DNA of 64,000 nt, taken from positions 434,001-498,000 of the forward strand of contig NZ_FRDK01000001.1 in NCBI RefSeq assembly GCF_900143245.1. The letters are read 5' to 3'. Every line of letters begins with the position of its first letter. Position 1 is the first letter of the stretch. Source of the stretch: Flavobacterium fryxellicola. Lineage in GTDB: Bacteria; Bacteroidota; Bacteroidia; Flavobacteriales; Flavobacteriaceae. The notes beneath the pieces are model-generated. The model worked only from the letters and a program-made list of their open reading frames with translations, was not told the DNA's origin and searched no databases. The translations under genes and the position numbers were made by a program. Of the stretch, positions 54,688-63,544 are shown one piece after another.

Positions 54688-56811
54688 ATGACAAACATCA
54701 TTTTTATCAAACAACAGGTTGCAACACTTGCAATTAACATTCAAAATACCGTGCAATTATTACAAGACGATTGCACCATTCCATTTATTTCGCGCTATCG
54801 TAAAGATACAACTGGCAATCTTGATGAAGTACAAATTGAGCAAATTGCCAAACTTCAAAAGGAATATGAAATTATAGTAAAACGCAAAGAAGCCATTTTA
54901 AAATCAATTCAGGAACAAAAAGCAGGTAGTCCTGAACTAGAAAAAAAGATTCAACAAAGTTTCGACTTACAAGAACTGGAAGATTTTTATCTGCCTTTCA
55001 AAAAAAAGAAAAAAACCAAAGCTGATGTTGCTCGAGAAAATGGATTAGAACCATTAGCCAAAATCATAATGGCACAAAATAATGAGGATATCGATTTTAT
55101 TTCGACGAACTATTTGAATGAAAATATTAATAATGAAGAGGAAGCCTTACAAGGTGCTAGAGCTATCATTGCCGAATGGATTAATGAAAACATCTTTGTT
55201 CGAAAACAATTGCGACGCTTGTATCAAAGAAAAGCGAGCATTAGCACTAAGGTGGTTAAAACAAAAAAAGACGATGAAACGGCCCAAAAATTCAATCAAT
55301 ATTTTGATTGGTCAGAACCTCTGAGCAAAACGCCTTCCCATCGATTATTAGCAATGCTTCGCGCTGAAAATGAAGGCTTTGTTAAAATTAAAATTGAGGT
55401 AGATACTGACGAAGCCTATGATTTAATTGATGAATTAGTTTTGAAAAAACAAAGTAGTTCTACCTCTCAGTTGCAACTTGCTATTGAAGATAGTTTTAAA
55501 CGCCTATTAAATCCTGCTATTTCAAATGAGACTTTGCATGAAGCGAAGGTTAAGGCAGATGCCAATTCCATTCAGGTTTTTGCTAATAATTTAAGCCAAT
55601 TATTACTGGCGCCACCACTGGGAGAAAAACGAATTCTAGCGATTGATCCCGGGTTTAGAAGCGGTTGTAAAATTGTTTGTCTGGACGAAAAAGGGGATTT
55701 ATTGTACAATGAAACGATTTACCCACATGCGCCTCAAAAAGAGGAAGCTATGGCGATGAAAAAAATCCGTTCGATGGTCAATTCGTATAAAATAGATGCG
55801 ATTTCGATAGGAAATGGAACCGCTTCGCGAGAAACCGAATTCTTTATCAAGAAAATTGCTTTCGATAAGCCGGTTCAGGTTTTCATTGTGAGTGAAGCGG
55901 GAGCATCCGTTTATTCGGCTTCTAAAATTGCACGTGAGGAATTTCCAAATTACGATGTAACGGTACGAGGCTCGATTTCTATCGGACGCCGATTGTCTGA
56001 TCCTTTAGCTGAATTGGTTAAAATTGATCCAAAAGCCATCGGTGTAGGCCAATATCAGCATGATGTGGATCAAAATAAATTAAAAGAGGAACTCGATAAT
56101 ACCGTTATTCGCTGTGTGAATTCGGTAGGAATCAACATTAACACGGCAAGTAAACATTTATTGAGCTATGTAAGTGGAATAGGAGAGAAGCTTGCTGCAA
56201 ATATTGTGCAATACCGTTCAGAAAATGGTCCTTTTACGGACAGAAAGCAACTCAAAAAAGTACCGCGTTTAGGCGAGAAAGCCTATCAACAAGGCGTAGC
56301 TTTTATTCGAATTTCGAATGCAAAAAATCCCTTAGATAATTCAGCAGTTCATCCGGAAGCGTACGGAATTGTGGAAAAAATGGCAAAAGATTTGAAATTG
56401 ACGGTGCATGATCTGATTGCCAATACAGAAAAAACGGCTATAATAAATCTAGAAAATTATAGTACACCCCAAATTGGTTTATTAGGATTGAAAGACATTA
56501 TCAAAGAACTTGAAAAACCGGGACTAGACCCCAGAAAATCAGCGAAAGTATTTGAATTTGATCCCACTGTAAAAACCATAAAAGATATAAAAACCGGAAT
56601 GATTTTACCAGGAATTGTAAATAATATTACCAATTTTGGTTGTTTCGTGGATGTAGGCGTGAAAGAAAGCGGCTTAGTTCACATTTCGCAACTCAAAGCA
56701 GGTTTTGTCAGTGATGTAAATGAAGTAGTGAAACTGCACCAACACGTTCAGGTAAAAGTGACTGAAGTGGATGAGGATCGAAAGCGAATTCAGCTGACGA
56801 TGGTTATTTAA
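54688..56811 (+). CDS. tex: Tex family RNA-binding transcription accessory protein
   Basis: A cytosolic nucleic-acid-binding protein related to Spt6, 707 residues from MTNIIFIKQQ (54688); an ATG four codons earlier is equally readable. Order: N-terminal helical part with PFISRYRKD, YqgF-like core with LAIDPGFRSGCKIVCLD (about 320), tandem helix-hairpin-helix region (VGININTASKHLLSYVSGIG), and a C-terminal S1 domain (GMILPGIVNNITNFGCFVDVG). Tex proteins affect transcription and RNA turnover. Confidence 0.93.
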   Translation: MTNIIFIKQQVATLAINIQNTVQLLQDDCTIPFISRYRKDTTGNLDEVQIEQIAKLQKEYEIIVKRKEAILKSIQEQKAGSPELEKKIQQSFDLQELEDFYLPFKKKKKTKADVARENGLEPLAKIIMAQNNEDIDFISTNYLNENINNEEEALQGARAIIAEWINENIFVRKQLRRLYQRKASISTKVVKTKKDDETAQKFNQYFDWSEPLSKTPSHRLLAMLRAENEGFVKIKIEVDTDEAYDLIDELVLKKQSSSTSQLQLAIEDSFKRLLNPAISNETLHEAKVKADANSIQVFANNLSQLLLAPPLGEKRILAIDPGFRSGCKIVCLDEKGDLLYNETIYPHAPQKEEAMAMKKIRSMVNSYKIDAISIGNGTASRETEFFIKKIAFDKPVQVFIVSEAGASVYSASKIAREEFPNYDVTVRGSISIGRRLSDPLAELVKIDPKAIGVGQYQHDVDQNKLKEELDNTVIRCVNSVGININTASKHLLSYVSGIGEKLAANIVQYRSENGPFTDRKQLKKVPRLGEKAYQQGVAFIRISNAKNPLDNSAVHPEAYGIVEKMAKDLKLTVHDLIANTEKTAIINLENYSTPQIGLLGLKDIIKELEKPGLDPRKSAKVFEFDPTVKTIKDIKTGMILPGIVNNITNFGCFVDVGVKESGLVHISQLKAGFVSDVNEVVKLHQHVQVKVTEVDEDRKRIQLTMVI

Positions 56812-56859
56812 TGAGGAATCAAAAAAATTGATTAAATTCGGATAGCAAAAAAATTAATT

Positions 56860-57090
56860 ATGGTAGATTGACAAAAATATATCAGCATGAATCCAGAAAT
56901 CAGAAGTGGAAAACCTTGTGTTTCTGGCACCAGAATTACCGTTTTGGATGTGTTATCTTATTTAGCAGCAGGAATGTCGATGGAAGAAATCATTTCAGAT
57001 TTTCGAGCCTTGGATAAAGAAAAAATTATTGCCACACTTTCATTTACAGCTTATCGAGATAAGATAACTACAATTGCTTTTGCATCGTGA
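56860..57090 (+). pseudogene. DUF433 antitoxin-like gene with early stop
   Basis: From ATG 56860 the frame reads M-V-D-stop(TGA 56869)-QKYISMNPEIRSGKPC. DUF433 proteins normally have Trp at the position of the stop (…DWQKYI). Restart at ATG 56887 would give a 67-residue protein covering GKPCVSGTRITVLDVLSYLA and the C-terminal part. DUF433 proteins are antitoxins for DUF5615 PIN-like toxins, whose gene follows with a GTGA overlap. The restarted protein might still work, so loss of function is probable, not certain. Confidence 0.65.
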
Positions 57091-57427
57091 AGTTATTATT
57101 AGATAAAAATTTGTCTTGGCGAATGATAAAACAGCTCACCCCAATTTTCTCAGAAGTTATTCACGCAGCAGAATTAAAAATTAAACAACCTGCAGATGAT
57201 ATTTCGATTTGGGATTATGCTAAGAAAAATGGATTTACAATCATCAGTAAAGACGACGATTTCGATAAAATTGTACTTTTAAGAAAAGCACCACTAAGCT
57301 AATTTATCTTAAAACCTATAATTTAGATACTAAAAAATTAGTCGATTTGATTCTGGAAAATAGAGACAAAATAATCAAATTTATTAATTCTGATGAAAAC
57401 TACATTTTCGAAATTTATTCCAATTAG
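57087..57427 (+). pseudogene. DUF5615 PIN-like toxin gene with frameshift
   Basis: From GTG 57087 (MKLLLDKNLSW) the frame reads 71 residues of a DUF5615 PIN-like protein, including the acidic-site segments LLDKNLSW, IWDYAKKNGFTIISKDDDF, then stops at 57302. The family continues further, and a shift of one base near 57296 restores LIYLKTYNLDTKK and LVDLILENRDKIIKFI to a stop at 57427. A single-base deletion is the simplest reading. It overlaps the DUF433 gene by four bases, as in an intact toxin-antitoxin operon. Confidence 0.65.
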
Positions 57428-57467
57428 ATTAATAATAAAGTTCTCAACTAATGAGAATTTAAACCAT

Positions 57468-57504
57468 AAAAAAAGGCTTTTCATAATTGAAAAGCCTTTT
57501 TTTT
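57468..57504. terminator. Bidirectional terminator
   Basis: AAAGGCTTTTC pairs with GAAAAGCCTTT around a six-base loop, with A and T runs on either side. It serves the toxin-antitoxin region and, on the minus strand, tatA, whose stop lies at its edge. Confidence 0.85.
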
Positions 57505-57676
57505 ATTTCGTTTCTTCTTCTTTTTTATCAGCTGGCTGGCCGTCTTTAGCAGCGTTTTTGAATTCTTTGATTCCGCTTCCTAAACCTTTCATCAATTCCG
57601 GGATTTTTTTACCACCAAAAAGTAATAAAACAATCGCTAATATAACAAGGATTTCTGTAACACCTAATCTTCCCAT
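57503..57676 (-). CDS. tatA: Twin-arginine translocase subunit TatA
   Basis: A 57-residue protein reading [20 protein letters not shown], then [20 protein letters not shown] and a Lys/Glu-rich tail. One membrane helix is followed by the amphipathic helix with the conserved F-G-x-K-x-x-P-E hinge (here [10 protein letters not shown]). TatA oligomers form the pore of the Tat exporter for folded proteins. TatC is not in the window. The gene is too short for a 60-codon cutoff. It is divergent from the M23-type gene, as is usual in flavobacteria. Confidence 0.93.
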   Translation of the reverse strand: MGRLGVTEILVILAIVLLLFGGKKIPELMKGLGSGIKEFKNAAKDGQPADKKEEETK

Positions 57677-57864
57677 GATAGAATAATTTATTGCCGAAGC
57701 AAATTTGTACTAAAACTAGAAGCAAAGGTATATAGAATTAGTTAACGGGAACTCATTTTAATGCATTTATTTGGTTTCAAAAGCGTTAAAAATTTGCTAA
57801 AAATAAATTTACGTTAAGAACAGTGACGGCAATAATAGGGAATACAAGCAATGACAATAATTGT

Positions 57865-57872
57865 TATATTTG
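57865..57872 (+). promoter_or_regulatory. -7 promoter element of the M23-like membrane gene
   Basis: TATATTTG matches TAnnTTTG and lies 17 bases before the start at 57890. Confidence 0.5.
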
Positions 57873-57889
57873 TTCAATAATCAAATTAG

Positions 57890-58402
57890 ATGTCCAAGAA
57901 AAGACAAAAACGCAAAGTAATTAAGGAAAACCTATTCAATAAAAGGCGTTTAATAATTCTAAACGAGGATACTTTCGAAGAAACTTTTTCGTTAAAACTT
58001 ACCTTAATGAATGTTTTTGTGGTAGCGACTTTAGGAGCCATAATCATTACAATTGTCACTACATTTATCATAGCTTTTACCCCGTTACGAGAATTTATAC
58101 CAGGCTATTCGTCGTCAAAATTAAAGAGAGATGCACTGGAACTCGCTTTAAAGTCAGATTCTTTGTCCAAAGCCCTGCAGCGCAATGAAGCTTATATTCA
58201 ATCAATTCAGAAAGTGTTAACCGGTGAATTAGAATATGCAAAATTCAATAAAGATTCTATACTTTCGGCAGCTGATGAAGTGGTACCGCAGGTTAATTTA
58301 TCTGCTTCAAAGCAAGAAATGGAGTTGCGAAAACAAGTAGCGGAGGAAGATAAAAATGCAGTCTCAAACGCCGCTAAAAGAGGGAGCGAAAACCCGAAAT
58401 AA
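57890..58402 (+). CDS. Membrane protein resembling the N-terminal half of an M23 peptidase
   Basis: A 170-residue protein: basic cytoplasmic N-terminus with FEETFSLKLTLMNVFV, one membrane helix (about 40-66), then a periplasmic coiled coil (SDSLSKALQRNEAYIQSIQK, VLTGELEYAKFNKDSI). From memory of the family, relatives at this position, between tatA and the GH3-like gene, continue into an M23 (LytM) domain. Here the protein ends at KRGSENPK with no H-x-x-x-D or H-x-H metal motif. It is therefore probably a shortened form. A stop or deletion would explain it. Confidence 0.6.
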   Translation: MSKKRQKRKVIKENLFNKRRLIILNEDTFEETFSLKLTLMNVFVVATLGAIIITIVTTFIIAFTPLREFIPGYSSSKLKRDALELALKSDSLSKALQRNEAYIQSIQKVLTGELEYAKFNKDSILSAADEVVPQVNLSASKQEMELRKQVAEEDKNAVSNAAKRGSENPK

Positions 58403-58436
58403 ACGTATCTTTTCATTTTTAAAGAATAAAAACAAA

Positions 58437-59936
58437 ATGTCAATAAAATCAATTGCGGCAAAAATATTTGCACAAAAAATATACAAGAAAACACAACTTT
58501 GGGCTACTAATCCTATTGTAACTCAAAAAAAGGTGTTAATGGAATTAATAGCAGCTGCAAAAAACACTCAATTTGGTATAGACCATCATTTTGAAACAAT
58601 AAAAAACGAGAAGGATTTTGCAAAACAAGTTCCTGTACGCGATTATGAAGCGTTGAAACCGTATGTAGATCAAGTAGTTAAAGGGCAAGAAAATATTCTT
58701 TGGAAAGGCAAGCCCCTTTATTTTGCTAAAACTTCTGGAACTACTTCAGGAGCAAAATACATTCCGCTGACTAAAGAATCCATGCCTTTTCATATTGAGG
58801 CGGCTCGAAATGCAATTTTACACTATATTCATGAAACTGGAAATGCTGCTTTTGTGGATGGAAAAATGATTTTCTTGCAAGGAAGCCCTTTATTAGAAGA
58901 AAAAAACGGAATTAAATTAGGTCGCTTGTCTGGAATTGTAGCTAATTTTGTTCCGAAATACCTTCAAAAAAACCGAATGCCTTCATGGGAAACCAATTGT
59001 ATTGAGGATTGGGAAACCAAAGTAAATGCGATTGTCGAAGAAACTTTTGATAAAAACATGACTGTAATTTCGGGAATCCCTTCTTGGGTACAAATGTATT
59101 TTGAAAAAATACACCAAAAAGGAGGAAAGCCCGTCGGCGAAATCTTCAAAAACTTTAATTTATTTATTTACGGTGGTGTTAATTACGAACCGTATCGCGC
59201 TAAATTTGAAAATTTGATTGGCCGGAAAGTTGATAGCATTGAGTTATTTCCGGCATCGGAAGGATTTTTTGCGTATCAGGATTCACAGAAGGAACGCGGC
59301 ATGTTACTGCTTTTGGATTCGGGAATTTTCTATGAATTTATAAAAAGTGATGAATTTTATTCTGAAAATCCAGAGCGGTATACTATTGGTGAAGTGGAAT
59401 TAAATGTAAATTATGTTTTGATTATTTCTACCAATGCAGGGCTTTGGGGTTATAATATTGGTGATACGGTTCAGTTTGTTTCTTTGAAACCGTATCGAAT
59501 TATCGTTTCTGGAAGAATTAAACATTATATATCTGCTTTTGGCGAACATGTGATAGGTAAAGAAGTGGAAAGTGCGTTGCAGGAAGCTATTCGCGGAACG
59601 AATATTCGGATTAATGAATTCACGGTGGCGCCACAAATTAGTCCACTAAACGGATTGCCGTATCATGAATGGTGCATCGAATTTGAGAACGAACCAGAAG
59701 ACAGCGTAACTTTTGCGGAAGCGCTGGACGATGCTATGCGAAAACAAAACATGTATTATGATGATTTGATTGTGGGCAAAGTATTGCAAAAAGTGGTCGT
59801 TACAAAGGTCGTTAAAAACGGATTTCAGGATTACATGAAATCGATTGGGAAGCTGGGTGGACAAAATAAAATTCCAAGACTTTCGAATGATCGAAATATA
59901 GTAGATCAATTGGAAAATTTACCAATTATAAAATGA
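58437..59936 (+). CDS. GH3 family acyl-acid amido synthetase-like protein
   Basis: A 499-residue adenylating enzyme resembling plant GH3 (auxin-responsive promoter family) proteins. I start at MSIKSIAAKIFAQ (58437); upstream 27 in-frame residues overlap the previous gene. ATP-binding motif 1 is KTSGTTSGAKYIPLT, motif 2 SEGFFAYQ, motif 3 NVNYVLIISTNAGLWGYNIGD followed by GRIKHYISAFGEHV. Bacteroidota homologues have no known substrate. The four-base overlap (ATGA) with the next gene shows co-translation. Confidence 0.88.
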   Translation: MSIKSIAAKIFAQKIYKKTQLWATNPIVTQKKVLMELIAAAKNTQFGIDHHFETIKNEKDFAKQVPVRDYEALKPYVDQVVKGQENILWKGKPLYFAKTSGTTSGAKYIPLTKESMPFHIEAARNAILHYIHETGNAAFVDGKMIFLQGSPLLEEKNGIKLGRLSGIVANFVPKYLQKNRMPSWETNCIEDWETKVNAIVEETFDKNMTVISGIPSWVQMYFEKIHQKGGKPVGEIFKNFNLFIYGGVNYEPYRAKFENLIGRKVDSIELFPASEGFFAYQDSQKERGMLLLLDSGIFYEFIKSDEFYSENPERYTIGEVELNVNYVLIISTNAGLWGYNIGDTVQFVSLKPYRIIVSGRIKHYISAFGEHVIGKEVESALQEAIRGTNIRINEFTVAPQISPLNGLPYHEWCIEFENEPEDSVTFAEALDDAMRKQNMYYDDLIVGKVLQKVVVTKVVKNGFQDYMKSIGKLGGQNKIPRLSNDRNIVDQLENLPIIK

Positions 59937-60799
59937 GAAAATTAACGCTGCTTTTACTAGTTGTTAGTAATTCTATTTATTCACAATTTAAAGGAATTGT
60001 TCTTGATGAAAGTAATAAACCCATTTCCTATGTTAATATTTGGGTTGAAAATGAAAATATAGGAACGACTTCTAACGAGGATGGAGAATTCTTAATTAAT
60101 ACAATCAATGAAAAGATTTTGGTTTTTTCAGCAGTAGGTTTTGAAACCAAGAAAATTAAAATTTCAAATAATGATAAGGTGGTTTTGCAGACCGCCATTT
60201 ATAATCTTGAAGAAATTGTAATCACTAAAAGCAAAGGATCAATAGAAAGAGAAATTGGAAATTTTAAAAAATCTATTGGAAGCCATCTTTCAGGTTCTGT
60301 ACCCTGGATTTATGCTAAACGATTTGAATTTGATGGGGTGTATAAAAAAACTCCTTTTTTGAAAAATGCAATCGTGTTTACAAAGAGCAAAATTAAAAAT
60401 GCTAAATTCAAATTGAGAATTTTTTCAGTGATGGAAAATGGTTTCCCAGGAGAAGATTTATTGAAAGAAGATATTATAGTTGTTGTAAAATCAGGAAAAA
60501 TTAAAAATGTAATTGACTTGTCCAAATTCAATATAATTTTCCCAGATAATGGAATTTTTATAGCTTATGAATGGATGATAATCGAAGAAAATAAATATTT
60601 ATATAAATCTTTTTCCAAAGAATCTTCAAATACGTATTCTATAACTTACGCTCCCGCTGTCATGGTGCATAAAGTTGAAACGGAAAATACAGTTGCGTAT
60701 CGAGAAGGGAAATGGATTTCAAGAAAAGGTTCTTCGTTAAAAGAAAACACGAATAAAGTAGTTATCGAGCCCGCAATTAATCTTACGTTAACAAATTAG
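59933..60799 (+). CDS. Exported protein with carboxypeptidase-regulatory-like domain
   Basis: A 288-residue exported protein with signal peptide (1-18) and a CarboxypepD_reg-like domain (about 20-100; FKGIVLDESNKPISYVNIWV, IGTTSNEDGEFLIN, FSAVGFETKKIKIS). The N-terminal plug-like pattern is that of TonB-dependent receptors, but no barrel follows; the last ~180 residues are unlike anything I can name. It overlaps the GH3-like gene by four bases. Confidence 0.75.
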   Translation: MRKLTLLLLVVSNSIYSQFKGIVLDESNKPISYVNIWVENENIGTTSNEDGEFLINTINEKILVFSAVGFETKKIKISNNDKVVLQTAIYNLEEIVITKSKGSIEREIGNFKKSIGSHLSGSVPWIYAKRFEFDGVYKKTPFLKNAIVFTKSKIKNAKFKLRIFSVMENGFPGEDLLKEDIIVVVKSGKIKNVIDLSKFNIIFPDNGIFIAYEWMIIEENKYLYKSFSKESSNTYSITYAPAVMVHKVETENTVAYREGKWISRKGSSLKENTNKVVIEPAINLTLTN

Positions 60800-60812
60800 A
60801 AAATAAAAAAAC

Positions 60813-60820
60813 TACCTTTG
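60813..60820 (+). promoter_or_regulatory. -7 promoter element of the DUF6909 gene
   Basis: TACCTTTG matches TAnnTTTG and lies 22 bases before the start at 60843. Confidence 0.55.
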
Positions 60821-60842
60821 CAGGTTAGAAAATAGTTAGAAA

Positions 60843-62522
60843 ATGAAAGAAACAAAAAATATATCACGCTCTAGAGCACAAGAATCATCGGCAGCCATTG
60901 AAAAAATGTACATCACCATGCGTCATCTTTTCAACAGGGGATTTTACAAGCCAATGGGTATTTCTGGCGATACGTTGCGGGAAGCATTATTAGCATTACG
61001 ACCAGAAATTTATGGAAATATTGCTGAAGAAAAAGTCGAATTGAACGGGCTTTTATATGTAATTGAGCGTCTTCCAGTAGGAATTGAGGAATGTCGGTTT
61101 ATTAATTTAACTTCAGAAGAAGGATATTCTAAATCTCATTTTAAAGCAATTGTCCCTCCTAAAAGAAAAAGAAATTGTTACCGTATCGATGAAGAGCAAA
61201 TGAACGTGGAGATTACTCGCGGGCGTTCCGATATTTATGATATTTTGACGCATTTGACTTTTATTTTCATTGAATCACACAAGATTAGAAACCGAGTTTT
61301 ACTGGATGATGCCGGGGAAGTTTCGCGCGATTGGTTTAAACTGGAACAAGCAGTTTCACAAAATAAAAAACTGACTCAGGTAGAAAAAGAGAAAGCGATT
61401 TCACATGCAGCGAACATTCTTGGACGAACTTTTGAAGAAGTTTTGGACATTTATGATGCTTTTGGTTCAGCAGTTGCACCGGATCGCTTTTTGCATGTTA
61501 TATTTTGGTTGGGGAAACTAGCCATTGAAGAAATTGTAGATGATAATAAGAGAACCATTACCTTCAGTCCTATTTTAAGAGAACGATTGGGGCACCACAT
61601 TCACGGGGAGATTTGGGCGACTAGCATCAAGGAGGTTTTGAAAGAAAACGAACTTTTAGACCGTCCCATTCACGTAATAAGTGCAAACATGCACAGTGTG
61701 ATGAACTCTATTTTTGCGACAGAAGTTTTAAAAACCAAGTTCAAAGACAAATCCGATTTCTTTATTTATGAGGAATTGAGTAAGTCTGGTGCGAATGCCC
61801 TACGAAACCAAGTAGAAGAAGTAGCTTTAAAAAGCGGTATGATTTCGATTCCAGACACCTCTGGGACTAATATAGATGTTCAAATTTTTGACACTGCCAA
61901 AATGGATTGGGCAAAAACATCTTTTCCTAAAGCAAATACCGGAGATAAAAAACCAGTGCTTATTGTTATGGATTATGCATTTGGAGAACAAGCCTATGAA
62001 ACCATTGATGAGCTGTTGAAACCGTTTAAAAAAGATACATTATTAAATGTAGAATCGGTTTCTATTATGGGGAAAGCAGGAATTCTGGAAGGTGGAAAAG
62101 GAGATATTATGATTCCAAATGCACATATTAATGAAGGAACAGCGGATAATTATTTTTTCGAAAATGAATTAACAGCTGCTATGTTTGAAGGAAATGATAT
62201 TGCTGTTTTTGCAGGTCCAATGGTTACTGTATTAGGAACGTCATTACAAAATAGGGATTTATTGAAGTTTTTCCACGAATCAACTTGGGGAATTATTGGG
62301 TTGGAAATGGAAGGATCCTATTATCAAAAAGCCATTCAATCTGCTTCCAAAATTAGAAAGAGTGTACCTCACGATGTCAAGGTAAGATATGCCTATTATG
62401 CATCAGACAATCCCTTAGAAACAGGAAGCACACTGGCTTCAGGCGGACTGGGAACAACCGGTGTAAAGCCAACTTATTTGATTACTATTAAAATATTGGA
62501 ACAAATTTTCAACACAAAATAA
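60843..62522 (+). CDS. DUF6909 family protein, nucleoside-phosphorylase-like C-terminus
   Basis: A 559-residue cytosolic protein conserved in Bacteroidota (DUF6909). The N-terminal ~260 residues are helical with no clear fold. The C-terminal half (about 350-555) has features of purine nucleoside phosphorylases/MTAN: VLIVMDYAFGEQAYE, SVSIMGKAGILEGGKGD, AVFAGPMVTVLGTSLQNR and GLEMEGSYYQKAI, which corresponds to the catalytic GMEME/ALEMEG-type segment. The activity is not known. It is followed eight bases later by a Wzz-like gene. Confidence 0.7.
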   Translation: MKETKNISRSRAQESSAAIEKMYITMRHLFNRGFYKPMGISGDTLREALLALRPEIYGNIAEEKVELNGLLYVIERLPVGIEECRFINLTSEEGYSKSHFKAIVPPKRKRNCYRIDEEQMNVEITRGRSDIYDILTHLTFIFIESHKIRNRVLLDDAGEVSRDWFKLEQAVSQNKKLTQVEKEKAISHAANILGRTFEEVLDIYDAFGSAVAPDRFLHVIFWLGKLAIEEIVDDNKRTITFSPILRERLGHHIHGEIWATSIKEVLKENELLDRPIHVISANMHSVMNSIFATEVLKTKFKDKSDFFIYEELSKSGANALRNQVEEVALKSGMISIPDTSGTNIDVQIFDTAKMDWAKTSFPKANTGDKKPVLIVMDYAFGEQAYETIDELLKPFKKDTLLNVESVSIMGKAGILEGGKGDIMIPNAHINEGTADNYFFENELTAAMFEGNDIAVFAGPMVTVLGTSLQNRDLLKFFHESTWGIIGLEMEGSYYQKAIQSASKIRKSVPHDVKVRYAYYASDNPLETGSTLASGGLGTTGVKPTYLITIKILEQIFNTK

Positions 62523-62530
62523 TACTATAA

Positions 62531-63523
62531 ATGAGTACAAACGTGCCCAATAATTCAGAAGAACAAGAAATAGATTTAACTCAAATTTCAAAAAAAATTG
62601 GCAATTTGCTGCAAGATTTTAATACTTTCTTATTCAGCTGCATTGGGTTTTTTGTAAAGAATGTGAGAGTAATTTTGATTTTGTTTGTAGTTGGTCTTGC
62701 TTTAGGACTGTTTATAGACCACAGAAATAAGAGTTATAAAAGTGAGGTTATTGTAGCTCCTAATTTTGGCAGTACGGATTATTTATATTCGAAAATTGAT
62801 TTATTAGCAGCAAAAATAAAAGAAAGAGATACTGTTTTTTTGAAATCAATCGGTATTCTAGAGCCAACGAAAATAACAAAAATCTCTATTGAACCCATTG
62901 TTGATGTTTATAGCTTTATCAATAACAGCGATCAAAATTTTGCACTGCTAAAGTTAATGGCAGAAGATGGAGATTTAAAATCCATTGTGAAGGAAACGAC
63001 CACTAGTAAGAATTATGCTTTTCATACCATTACTTTTTTAACAAAGGGAATAACTAATAATGAAAAGGGGATACAACCAATTTTAAACTATTTGAACACG
63101 AGCGATTACTATAATAAAATTCAGAAAGTGTCCGTGAGTAACATTCAAGAAAGGATAAAGACCAACCAAGGAACTGTTTCTCAAATAGACGGAATCTTAA
63201 ACGAGTTTTCAAATGCTACAGCTGGAAACAATCAAAAAAGTGATAAATTAGTATACTACAATGAAAATACGCAGTTGAATGATGTCATTAAAACAAAAGA
63301 AGCCTTGCTTACAGAGATTGGAAACTTAAAAATTACGTTATTAACTTCGGATAAAATCATAAAAGAGAATAGCACCGCGATAAATATTGAAAATACAGCC
63401 TCTATTAATGGCAAGATGAAATTAATACTGCCATTTTTATTTATTTTTATTTTCATTTCTATTTCATTTTTCATCGCTTTTTATAAAAAACAAATGTTAA
63501 AGGCAGAACAAAAAGCAATATAA
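62531..63523 (+). CDS. Wzz-like polysaccharide chain-length protein
   Basis: A 330-residue inner-membrane protein with a transmembrane helix near the N-terminus (about 48-66) and another at the C-terminus (298-318), and a large periplasmic coiled-coil region between. This topology and the segment YKSEVIVAPNFGSTDYLYSKI fit Wzz/chain-length determinant proteins. No Walker kinase domain is attached. It is directly upstream of rfbA, which supports a role in surface polysaccharide synthesis. Confidence 0.75.
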   Translation: MSTNVPNNSEEQEIDLTQISKKIGNLLQDFNTFLFSCIGFFVKNVRVILILFVVGLALGLFIDHRNKSYKSEVIVAPNFGSTDYLYSKIDLLAAKIKERDTVFLKSIGILEPTKITKISIEPIVDVYSFINNSDQNFALLKLMAEDGDLKSIVKETTTSKNYAFHTITFLTKGITNNEKGIQPILNYLNTSDYYNKIQKVSVSNIQERIKTNQGTVSQIDGILNEFSNATAGNNQKSDKLVYYNENTQLNDVIKTKEALLTEIGNLKITLLTSDKIIKENSTAINIENTASINGKMKLILPFLFIFIFISISFFIAFYKKQMLKAEQKAI

Positions 63524-63544
63524 TTTAAACTAAAATTGCAATCT

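Noticed and set aside
27384..57090. Recoding of UGA as tryptophan
   Set aside because: TGA is a normal stop elsewhere in the window (for example at 19396 and 59934), and the two genes with TGA in place of Trp have other defects. Decay is the simpler explanation.
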